A model generated the notes under the pieces. The model had not been told where the DNA came from, did not search any database, and saw only the letters and a list, made by a program, of their open reading frames with translations. Source: Gammaproteobacteria bacterium (GTDB lineage: Bacteria; Gemmatimonadota; Gemmatimonadetes; Longimicrobiales; Gaopeijiaceae). From it: 5,400 bases of DNA. This document shows, piece by piece, positions 1-5,231 of this stretch; position 1 is the first letter of the stretch, and each line of letters begins with the position of its first letter. The stretch covers positions 1-5,400 of the forward strand of contig VYDD01000170.1 of the NCBI GenBank assembly GCA_009843625.1, in the 5' to 3' direction. A program made the translations under genes and the position numbers.

Positions 1-93
1 GCCGGCGACCCGGGTGAACGCGCGAATCCTTCCCCGGGTAGGACCGTATCGGTCACCGGATCCGCACGCCGCCGATCACAACCGGACTGAACG
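1..93. other. Left-edge region upstream of the holin-family gene
   Basis: This stretch holds no gene that can be supported. Plus-strand frame 1 is open from the window edge to a TGA at 88-90, which could be the C-terminal tail of an upstream gene, but its Arg/Pro/Ser-rich translation shows no recognisable motif. A TGA at 15-17 in frame 3 could equally be the end of an upstream gene. No convincing promoter or Shine-Dalgarno sequence for the next gene is visible. Confidence 0.3.
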
Positions 94-456
94 TTGCGCA
101 GACTCCTTCTCTCGCTCGGCATCAACGCGGCCGCCCTCTGGGTCGCGGCAGAACTGGTCGCGGGCATCCGGCTCGGCGAGCGGTTCGAAGAGGTCGTCGT
201 GGTCGCGGCGATCTTCGCCTTGGTAAACGCCTTCATCCGACCGGTGGTGAAGTTCTTCGCGTTTCCGGTCATCCTCCTCACCCTCGGGCTCTTCACCCTC
301 GTCACCAACGCCGGTATGCTCATGCTCGCCGACCTGCTGGCGGAAGGGCTGTTCGTGGCCGGCTTCGCATCGGCTCTCGTGGGCAGCGTGATCATCTCGT
401 TCGTGAGCGTGGTGCTGGGGTCCATCCTGGACGTGAAGAAGAAGAAGCGGGACTAG
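94..456 (+). CDS. Phage holin family (PF04020-type) integral membrane protein
   Basis: A 120-residue, very hydrophobic protein with four probable membrane helices at about residues 5-25, 33-52, 57-80 and 88-112, and a basic tail (KKKKRD). The central signature is typical of the 'phage holin family 4 superfamily IV' proteins: N45-x-x-I-R-P around 45-50, then L-T-L-G-L-F at 62-67 and T-N-A at 71-73. These small chromosomal membrane proteins are widespread in bacteria; despite the name, most are not in prophages and their function is unknown. There is no phage gene nearby. The start is TTG at 94, because an in-frame TGA lies at 88-90 and the next start would remove the first helix. No clear Shine-Dalgarno precedes it. 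It converges with the minus-strand cluster with its stop directly abutting the next stop. The family call is confident; the cellular role is not known. Confidence 0.9.
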   Translation: MRRLLLSLGINAAALWVAAELVAGIRLGERFEEVVVVAAIFALVNAFIRPVVKFFAFPVILLTLGLFTLVTNAGMLMLADLLAEGLFVAGFASALVGSVIISFVSVVLGSILDVKKKKRD

Positions 457-915
457 CTAGGGCACGACCGGATAGTACCACACCCGCTGAATCAGGCCGT
501 CGCGCACGTGGTAGACTGCGAGCGAGGCCTGGGACCGCTCTTCCCCGTCCGGGGCCGTCCACGACGCCCGTTCGCGCACCGCCACGTAGTCGCCGGTGAC
601 GACCGCCTCCTCGATCTCGGACCGCACGGTGGGCTGTGCCTCGAAGTAGGTCGCCATGTAGTCGCGCAGCATCTCGCGGCCCCGTACTTCGACCGACGTG
701 ATGCTCCCCTGCACGTTCACCCATTCCACGGCCGGCGACACCCACGAAAGCAGATCCTCGGCATCGTGCCGGTTGAAGGCATCCACATGCCCCTGCACCA
801 CCGCCAGCGGCCCGACCACCTCCGCGTCGGTCTCCGCCTCCGAGGGTCCGGAGCATGAGGCGCCCGCCCATCCCGCCATGAGGGCCGCGCCGACGGCCAA
901 CCACATCCTGCCCAT
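457..915 (-). CDS. NTF2/SnoaL-like domain lipoprotein
   Basis: A 152-residue protein. Residues 1-20 look like a lipoprotein signal peptide (MGRMWLAVG..., hydrophobic, ending G-A-S before Cys21); the residue at -3 of the lipobox is Gly rather than the usual Leu, so lipidation is probable, not certain. The mature part reads as a SnoaL-like/DUF4440-type NTF2 fold: an opening helix with H-x-x-A-F-N-R-H-D at about 43-51, a W-V-N-V strand near 65-68, a central helix containing R-D-Y-M-x-T-Y-F, and closing strands ending V-W-Y-Y-P. Family members are small enzymes or ligand-binding proteins, and the substrate cannot be told here. The start is ATG at 915, with a GGAGGAG Shine-Dalgarno at 922-928 lying inside the last codons of the HAD gene, 3 bases away. 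It is the last gene of the operon. An ATG at codon 4 is a possible alternative start. Confidence 0.85.
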   Translation of the reverse strand: MGRMWLAVGAALMAGWAGASCSGPSEAETDAEVVGPLAVVQGHVDAFNRHDAEDLLSWVSPAVEWVNVQGSITSVEVRGREMLRDYMATYFEAQPTVRSEIEEAVVTGDYVAVRERASWTAPDGEERSQASLAVYHVRDGLIQRVWYYPVVP

Positions 916-918
916 CCT

Positions 919-1626
919 CTACTCCTCCGCCAGCACCATCTCCGCCAGCGTCCCCAGATCCGGCACTTCCAGATCGGGCCGGACGCTCACGGGCATCGTA
1001 GCCCCCGATCCGCCGTGAGGGGAGACCCTGTTCACATGCACCGTGGCGAACCCGAGACGCCTGGCCGGGGCGATGTCGTGGAAGAGGCTCTGGGCGACGT
1101 GCAGAATGGCGTCGACGGGCAGGCCGAGGCGCTCGAGCGCCAGTTGGAAGTTGCGCGCGTCGGGCTTGTAGCTGCCGACCTGCTGGGCGGTGACGACTTC
1201 GTGGAACTCGACCCCCAGGCGGCGCGCCGAGAAGGCGAACAGGTCGTCGTCCACGTTGGAGATCACCGCCAGCCGATAGCGTGACGCAAGGATGCGCAGG
1301 GCGGCCACCGTGTCGTCGAAGGGAGCCCAGCGGGCGATCGACTCCGGTAGCGAGGCCCGCTCCCCGGGGCCGGGCACGAACCCCAGCTCGCGCCCGAACT
1401 CGTCCACCACCCTGGAGAGGACATCCCGGTAGGTGCGGTAGGGACCGGCCTGGATGGTCGACTCGAAGCGCGCGAAGTGCTCCAGGATCTCTGCGGGAGG
1501 AAGGTCGTGGCCATGCGCGCCCAGCACGCGCTCGACGGCACGCAGAATCCCGCTCTCCCAGTCGATGAGCGTGCCGTAACAGTCGAAGGTGAGGACCTCG
1601 AAGGAGGAGAGCTTGATCGCGTGCAC
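919..1626 (-). CDS. HAD-superfamily hydrolase, 'haloacid dehalogenase type II'-like
   Basis: A 235-residue cytoplasmic hydrolase with all HAD motifs. Motif I is F-D-C-Y-G-T-L with nucleophile Asp15 and Thr19; motif II is V-I-S-N with Ser123; motif III is G-S-Y-K-P-D with Lys154; motif IV is H-V-A-Q-S-L-F-H-D-I-A-P-A with Asp184. A helical cap lies between motifs I and II. Length and motif style fit the set annotated as type II haloacid dehalogenases. Residues that bind substrate in characterised L-2-haloacid dehalogenases appear changed: the Tyr after motif III is Phe160, and the Ser and Asn before the motif IV Asp are Gln179 and Leu181. A phosphatase or other HAD activity is therefore as likely as dehalogenation. 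The start is GTG at 1626, with AAGGAG at 1635-1640 spaced 8 bases and overlapping the end of the preceding gene, which stops 4 bases before the start. Confidence 0.9.
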   Translation of the reverse strand: MHAIKLSSFEVLTFDCYGTLIDWESGILRAVERVLGAHGHDLPPAEILEHFARFESTIQAGPYRTYRDVLSRVVDEFGRELGFVPGPGERASLPESIARWAPFDDTVAALRILASRYRLAVISNVDDDLFAFSARRLGVEFHEVVTAQQVGSYKPDARNFQLALERLGLPVDAILHVAQSLFHDIAPARRLGFATVHVNRVSPHGGSGATMPVSVRPDLEVPDLGTLAEMVLAEE

Positions 1627-1630
1627 GGGC

Positions 1631-1858
1631 CTATCTCCTTCTCTGCGCGCGCCGCTGCCGCGAGCGGGCCACCGCCTCTCCCACCAGCGGCCCGGCCAGC
1701 CCGCCGATGGTGCCTCCCAGCACCATCATGAACCCCAGCGGACCAAGGGTGCGCACCAGCCCCACCCCCGAGCTGATCGCCTGGTAAATGCTCGCGAGCC
1801 CGAAGGCGAGCGCGCCGACCACGAACCCGATCAGGGTGCGCCGCACGATTCGGTTCAT
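1631..1858 (-). CDS. Small two-helix membrane protein, hypothetical
   Basis: A 75-residue protein of no family I recognise. It has a short basic N-terminus (MNRIVRRT), a hydrophobic helix at about 8-28, a Gly-rich second helix at about 41-60 (G-G-T-I-G-G-L-A-G), and a strongly basic tail (R-S-R-Q-R-R-A-Q-R-R-R). By the positive-inside rule both ends should face the cytoplasm, giving a hairpin. It begins with an ATGA overlap on the stop of the cytochrome c gene and has a GGGAGAG Shine-Dalgarno at 1864-1870, so it is probably translated and coupled to the cytochrome. Its place in the operon suggests a membrane anchor or assembly role, but that is a guess. Confidence 0.75.
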   Translation of the reverse strand: MNRIVRRTLIGFVVGALAFGLASIYQAISSGVGLVRTLGPLGFMMVLGGTIGGLAGPLVGEAVARSRQRRAQRRR

Positions 1859-2232
1859 CGGCCCTCTCCCGTGGTGGTCTCATCGCGGGTTGCGCCGTTC
1901 ACGCCCGACCCGTCCGCCAGCCCGCGCGTCTCCAGAAGATAGCGCGCCGTCGCACGGTATTCCTCATCCGTCATGGTGCCCGGAGCCTCGTAGGGCATCG
2001 CCAGGCGCAGGTAGCGGGTCAGCGTCTCCTCGTCGCCGCGGGACGCCAGGGTCGCCGCGGTGATCTCGGCCCCGACCTGGCCCTCCACATCGTGACAGAA
2101 GGCGCAGCGTTGGGCGTACACCAGGGCGCCGTCGATCTCGGGGCCATCGCTGCAGCCGACCAACAGCGCGGGGGCGGAAACGGCGGCCCGGGCCAGGACG
2201 AGCGCCACCGCCGCGCGCGCCCGACCTTTCAC
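1855..2232 (-). CDS. Monoheme c-type cytochrome lipoprotein, SorB-like
   Basis: A 125-residue exported cytochrome c. The N-terminus is a signal peptide ending in a good lipobox, L-V-G-C with Cys27, so the mature protein is probably tethered to the membrane by lipid. The heme-binding motif is C-A-F-C-H (Cys43, Cys46, His47). The likely distal ligand is Met79 in M-P-Y-E-A-P-G, followed by a T-D-E-E-Y helix, the usual arrangement in the small cytochromes that partner sulfite dehydrogenases. Known pathway: the Mo subunit oxidises sulfite and passes electrons one at a time to such a cytochrome, and on to a terminal oxidase. The start is GTG at 2232, immediately after the TGA of the sulfite oxidase gene (no gap), with GGAGGTG at 2239-2245 as Shine-Dalgarno, 6 bases away. 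The C-terminal tail after about residue 107 is Gly/Thr/Glu-rich and probably disordered. Confidence 0.9.
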   Translation of the reverse strand: MKGRARAAVALVLARAAVSAPALLVGCSDGPEIDGALVYAQRCAFCHDVEGQVGAEITAATLASRGDEETLTRYLRLAMPYEAPGTMTDEEYRATARYLLETRGLADGSGVNGATRDETTTGEGR

Positions 2233-3420
2233 TCAGCTCACCTCCACCGGGTGCGGAAGCGCCAAGTTGAGCAGGTAGCCCTTCTGGTTCCACACGCCCT
2301 CCATGGGCTGGGTGTTGCCGGCCGCATCGGTGGCGCGGGTGCGCAGCGTGTAGGAGCCGGGTGAGGCCTGCCACTCGAACTCGAAGCGCGTCCAGGCGTA
2401 GCGCAGGCGAGGGCCCATCAGCCGCGCGGGCGCCCAGGTGGCGCCGTCGTCCGCGCTCCATTCCACCGACTCGACCGGACCGTCGTTCGAGTAGGCGAAG
2501 CCGCGGAGCCGCGTTCTACCCGCGGGGACCGTCCCCGGCCAGGGAAGAGCCAGCGCGCTCTTCACCGGGAGCGCCGTCACAGGGGCGCCGTCGGCGGGCG
2601 CGTACTGCTCGGCCGGCCAGTCCGGGCCGATCAGGACGTAGGAGGTGGTGTTCGCGCCCACCCAGATCGGCTCGGTGGAGACCTGGATCTCCCCGACCCA
2701 CTTGATGCTGTTGCTTCCCGCCCAGCCGGGAACCACGCCGCGCACGGGGAACCCGTGGTCGGCAGGCAGCGGTTCGCCGTTCATAGACAGGGCGAGCAGG
2801 GTATCCGGATCCATCGCCTTGTCCACCGGCATGGGCCGGCTGAAGCCCCCGTCGTCGAGGCCGACGAGGTTCACCGCCACCGCCTCCGGCCGCAGTCCGG
2901 CCGCCGTGAGCACTGAAGCCAGCGACGGTCCCGACCACGCCGCGCATCCGACCGCCCCCGTGCCCCACTGCGTGCCCTCGGCCGCCTGCCCCAGCACGCG
3001 CGCGTAGAAACCGCGCCAATTGCCGGCGCACTCCAGGTACGCGATCACCGACTGGCTCGGCAGCGCGCGCAGGTCGTCGAGGCCGAGCTCGATGCTCCGT
3101 TCGATGCCGTCGCCGGTGACGCGCAGCCGGTAGTCCTCGGCCGCGATCACCGGGGTCGGGGCGTGGTTGCGCACGAAGAAGAGGTCGTTGGGGGTGATCA
3201 GCCCGTCCAGGAGCTCGAGCCGGCTTTCCAGGTTGAGGGCGTGGCGGATGAAGGGATCGGGATCCTTGAACCACGCCGTGTCCAGTTCGGGATCGACGGC
3301 GCCGGTATCGGAGCGGCAGCCGGGGAGGAAGGCGGATGCTCCGCCCGCGGCCAGCAGCGCCGCGAACTGCCGGCGGGAGAGCGAGCCGCTCGGCAACCCC
3401 TGCTCCTGCCGCCCGCTCAC
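2233..3420 (-). CDS. Sulfite oxidase / sulfite dehydrogenase molybdopterin subunit (SorA-like), Tat-exported
   Basis: A 395-residue protein of the sulfite oxidase family, expected to oxidise sulfite to sulfate outside the cytoplasm using a Mo-pyranopterin cofactor. Numbering is from GTG 3420. A Tat signal S-R-R-Q-F-A-A (15-21) is followed by a hydrophobic stretch and L-P-G-C (Cys35), a possible lipobox. The Moco domain shows F-F-V-R-N-H-A-P at 81-88 with Arg84, and E-C-A-G-N-W-R-G with Cys131 as Mo ligand and Arg136 at the substrate-binding Arg position of vertebrate sulfite oxidase. The H-G-F-P-V-R-G-V-V-P-G-W block lies at 222-233, then S-I-K-W-V-G at 238-243. A Mo-co dimerisation domain fills about 275-395. 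No heme domain is fused; the next gene supplies the cytochrome. Two starts compete: GTG 3420 overlaps the OsmC stop as GTGA, while TTG 3396 has AGGAG six bases upstream. The long open frame beyond 3420 overlaps OsmC and is not coding. Confidence 0.93.
   Translation of the reverse strand: MSGRQEQGLPSGSLSRRQFAALLAAGGASAFLPGCRSDTGAVDPELDTAWFKDPDPFIRHALNLESRLELLDGLITPNDLFFVRNHAPTPVIAAEDYRLRVTGDGIERSIELGLDDLRALPSQSVIAYLECAGNWRGFYARVLGQAAEGTQWGTGAVGCAAWSGPSLASVLTAAGLRPEAVAVNLVGLDDGGFSRPMPVDKAMDPDTLLALSMNGEPLPADHGFPVRGVVPGWAGSNSIKWVGEIQVSTEPIWVGANTTSYVLIGPDWPAEQYAPADGAPVTALPVKSALALPWPGTVPAGRTRLRGFAYSNDGPVESVEWSADDGATWAPARLMGPRLRYAWTRFEFEWQASPGSYTLRTRATDAAGNTQPMEGVWNQKGYLLNLALPHPVEVS
3403..3407 (-). 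promoter_or_regulatory. Shine-Dalgarno supporting an alternative TTG start of sulfite oxidase
   Basis: AGGAG lies six bases upstream of an in-frame TTG at 3396-3394. Starting there gives a 387-residue protein beginning M-P-S-G-S-L-S-R-R, a compact Tat signal. The GTG at 3420 lacks comparable pairing and would depend on termination at the overlapping OsmC stop. Confidence 0.5.
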
Positions 3421-3875
3421 GACACGATCTCGATTACGAGTTCGGTGGAGAACTCGACGCACCCGACCAAGGTGCGGTAGACCGGACAGTACGGGTGATG
3501 GATCTCGTGCGCCCGCCGCGCGCGGTCCTCCTTCCCCGCCTCCATGCGCAGGTGGTAGCGCACGTGGACGGTGCGTATCACGAGCACGCCGTCCTCCTTG
3601 TCGATGCCGCCCTCGACCTCCGAGGTCAGGCGATCCTGCCCGGCCGGTATCCCGCGCGCCTCCAGCGCGCCGCCAAGGGTTCCCGTCAGTCAGCCGCCGG
3701 CTGCCGCCACGATGTAGTCGAGGGTGGTGGCCACCGGTGTTTCGGGCTCGACGCCGTAGTGGCTGGCGATCTCGCTGTGCACCCCGAACAGGACGGGGTC
3801 GGGTGTGGCCGGCAGATGCGCGTGGCGCAACGGGCCCGCCTTGCGCTCGATGCGGACTCGGGAGGTGTAGACCAC
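3417..3875 (-). CDS. OsmC-family peroxidase, predicted selenoprotein (Sec62 at in-frame TGA)
   Basis: Reading TGA 3692-3690 as selenocysteine gives one 152-residue protein, the normal OsmC size. Residues 1-61 carry the N-terminal half: G-P-L at 14-16, P-V-L-F-G-V-H at 27-33, H-Y-G-V at 39-42, and A-T-T-L-D-Y-I-V-A-A-A-G-G at 49-61. Position 62, Sec, is followed by L-T-G-T-L-G-G-A-L-E-A-R-G-I, where Cys homologues read G-C-L-T-G-T. The second half has V-R-Y-H-L at 105-109 and Y-C-P-V-Y at 129-133; Cys130 corresponds to the second redox Cys. Family members reduce organic or hydrogen peroxides with the first Cys as peroxidatic residue and the second as resolving residue, in the cytoplasm. The start is GTG 3875 with AAGGAG seven bases upstream. 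The true stop TGA (3419-3417) overlaps the sulfite oxidase GTG. The alternative is a Cys-to-stop nonsense mutation or a sequence error, made less likely by the exact position, intact downstream frame, preserved overlap and hairpin. Confidence 0.85.
3654..3670 (-). promoter_or_regulatory. Candidate bacterial SECIS stem-loop in the OsmC coding region
   Basis: On the minus strand GCGCGC (3670-3665) can pair with GCGCGC (3659-3654) as six G-C pairs around a five-base loop UGGAG. The loop begins 25 bases after the UGA and has G at its second and third positions; bacterial SECIS models require an apical loop about 16-37 bases from the UGA with a G among its first two bases. An outer CCC/GGG pairing (3679-3677 with 3653-3651) could extend the stem with a six-base bulge on the 5' side. 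SelB would bind this loop to deliver Sec-tRNA. Caution: the stem also encodes A-L-E-A-R, which is common here in Cys homologues, and GC-rich codon choice alone can make such a hairpin. Confidence 0.65.
3690..3692 (-). other. In-frame UGA predicted to encode selenocysteine
   Basis: The codon follows G-G (GGC GGC) and precedes L-T-G-T (CTG ACG GGA ACC), at the peroxidatic Cys position of OsmC proteins. A single base change separates TGA from the Cys codons TGC and TGT. The base after UGA is C, a weak termination context that the E. coli fdhF Sec codon also has. Neighbouring genes end normally at TGA, so this is local recoding, not a changed genetic code. Confidence 0.82.
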
Positions 3876-4028
3876 GGGTTGTCTCCTTGAGTGACGGCTT
3901 GCGATTGTGTGCGTGTTTGCGGTGGCGTCTGCGCGCGTGCGGTGGCGGCTGGTGCTTGCGATGGTCTGGCGGGGGGCGGGCTCCTGGGCCGGGGCTCGGG
4001 GCGCTGCCGGATCGGGGAGTGGACGCCG
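3876..4028 (-). other. C/A-rich leader between the aminotransferase and OsmC genes
   Basis: This 153-base gap contains no supportable gene and no intrinsic terminator: there is no stable hairpin followed by a U run. On the minus strand it is rich in C and A and poor in T, especially 3890-3965. It contains two nested direct repeats, written on the plus strand: GCTTGCGAT at 3897-3905 and 3954-3962, enclosing TGCGGTGGCG at 3918-3927 and 3938-3947. Such unstructured C-rich RNA could be a Rho-loading site or a regulatory leader for the operon. No convincing -10/-35 pair is visible. Confidence 0.45.
3883..3888 (-). promoter_or_regulatory. Ribosome binding site of the OsmC selenoprotein gene
   Basis: AAGGAG lies seven bases upstream of GTG 3875 and fixes the start. 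Its quality argues that the gene is still under selection for translation and is not a decayed remnant. Confidence 0.8.
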
Positions 4029-5231
4029 CTACACGGCGACCGCGCGGGACCTGAGCTCCTCCATGGCTGCATCGACCGCACCCGCGGTGTCGACCGCGCA
4101 CCCGCTCGCCCCCAGGGCGTCGCCCACGGCGCGGATGGTGCGCCGCAGCAGGTCCGCCCGGGTGGTCACGTAGCCCATGTGCCCGACGCGGAAGTACTGG
4201 TCGGCCATGGCTGGATGCAGTCCTGCCGCGACGATCACGCCCCGCTCGACGATGCGGCCCACCAGGGCGGCGTCCACGCCCGCCGGATACCGGACCGCGC
4301 TCAGGGTATTCGCGCAGTGCGCGTCGCTGGCGGGGACCACGCCGAGCCCCATGTGCGCCCAGGCGGCGCGCATCGCCCTCCCCGTGCGGGCATGGCGCTC
4401 GATGCGCGCATCCACCCCCTCGAGCCCGTCCAGCCGATCGGAGAGGATCTCATCCAGCGCGACCTCGGCCGCGACGAGGAGGTTGGTCGCGGGGGTGGCG
4501 AAGTAGCTCATCCGGCCCGCCTCGTGGGTCTCCATGATGGGCAGCCAGACGTTCCAGTCGAGGTACAGGGGGCAGGGTGTGCGGCGCTTCCGGCTCGCCT
4601 CCATCGCGCGCGGGCCGGCCACGAAGAGCGCCAGTCCGGGCGGGAGCCCCATCGCCTTCTGCGAGGCGGTGAAATACACGTCGGCACCCCATTCGGACAT
4701 CTCGAAGGCCTCCGCCCCGGTGGCGCAGACGCCGTCGAAGACGGAGAGCACTCCGCGCGAGCGCGCGAGCGCCGCCAGGGCGGCCGGATCGACGAGCACG
4801 CCGGTCGAGGTATCGACATGGGTCGCGAACAGCGCCTTGGCCGCGCAGGCGTCCAGGGCGGCCGCCACCTCCTCCGGCTCCGGCCGCTCGCCCGGCGGAC
4901 TGACCACCGTATGGACCTTGACCCCGCGATGCTCCAGCACCAGCCGCATGCGGTCGGCAAAGTAGCCGGTGTCCACGAGCAGGGCTTCGTCGCCCGGGTC
5001 GAGCAGGTTCACCGCTGCCATGTCCATCGCCAGCGTCCCGCTGCCCGCGACCATGAACGGCTGCGCGCCCTCCCCGGCTCGCCACACTTCGCGCATCCGG
5101 CTCAGTGACTCGCCGAACGCCTTCACCACAAAGGGTTGGCCGTGGCCGGGAGGCGGCCTCGAAAAGGCGCGCAGCACCTCCGGGGAGACCTCGATGGGTC
5201 CGGGGATCATCAGCAGGGGACGTTCGCTCAT
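4029..5231 (-). CDS. Class V aminotransferase, alanine-glyoxylate / serine-glyoxylate transaminase family
   Basis: A 400-residue cytoplasmic PLP enzyme, full length for the family. The N-terminus is the typical M-I-P-G-P-I-E-V-S-P-E-V-L (8-20). PLP-site elements are G-S-G-T-L-A-M-D at 63-70, H-V-D-T-S-T-G at 138-144, F-D-G-V at 165-168 with Asp166 facing the pyridine nitrogen, and T-A-S-Q-K-A-M at 188-194 with Lys192 as Schiff-base lysine. Y-F-R-V-G-H-M-G at 346-353 holds Arg348, the usual carboxylate-binding Arg. Relatives transfer amino groups from alanine, serine or aspartate to glyoxylate or pyruvate; the exact donor cannot be read from this sequence. ATG 5231 is chosen because family homology begins there; the open frame extends to 5372 without homologous sequence. 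A modest AGGTG lies close upstream. It ends 153 bases before the OsmC gene on the same strand, so co-transcription is possible but not shown. Confidence 0.92.
   Translation of the reverse strand: MSERPLLMIPGPIEVSPEVLRAFSRPPPGHGQPFVVKAFGESLSRMREVWRAGEGAQPFMVAGSGTLAMDMAAVNLLDPGDEALLVDTGYFADRMRLVLEHRGVKVHTVVSPPGERPEPEEVAAALDACAAKALFATHVDTSTGVLVDPAALAALARSRGVLSVFDGVCATGAEAFEMSEWGADVYFTASQKAMGLPPGLALFVAGPRAMEASRKRRTPCPLYLDWNVWLPIMETHEAGRMSYFATPATNLLVAAEVALDEILSDRLDGLEGVDARIERHARTGRAMRAAWAHMGLGVVPASDAHCANTLSAVRYPAGVDAALVGRIVERGVIVAAGLHPAMADQYFRVGHMGYVTTRADLLRRTIRAVGDALGASGCAVDTAGAVDAAMEELRSRAVAV

Noticed and set aside
94..456. Holin-family gene as a sign of a prophage
   Set aside because: PF04020-type proteins are common chromosomal membrane proteins, and no endolysin, structural or integrase gene is present.
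2233..3692. A code in which UGA is read generally as Gly or Trp
   Set aside because: TGA ends the OsmC, sulfite oxidase and cytochrome genes at sensible positions with conserved overlaps, so UGA is a normal stop here.
3690..3875. A genuine 61-residue protein ending at the TGA, or an OsmC pseudogene
   Set aside because: The frame remains open and OsmC-like for 90 codons, keeps the second redox Cys and the GTGA overlap, and the stop falls exactly on the catalytic Cys codon. No frameshift or second nonsense codon is present. Only the nonsense or sequencing-error alternative cannot be fully excluded.
3966..4028. Intrinsic terminator after the aminotransferase
   Set aside because: The G/C tracts do not form a clear hairpin and no U run follows.
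3167..4054. Plus-strand open frame of 295 codons opposite OsmC and sulfite oxidase
   Set aside because: Its composition is Arg/Pro/Ser shadow sequence, and it runs antisense across two genes with strong motifs.
3421..4101. Long upstream extension of the sulfite oxidase reading frame to an ATG at 4101
   Set aside because: The added sequence is low-complexity Arg/Pro/Gly translation overlapping the whole OsmC gene in another frame, and family homology begins only with the Tat signal near 3375.
3891..5108. Plus-strand open frame of 405 codons opposite the aminotransferase
   Set aside because: It is antisense to a well-conserved PLP enzyme, rich in Arg/Gly/His without recognisable motifs, and explained by high GC content.
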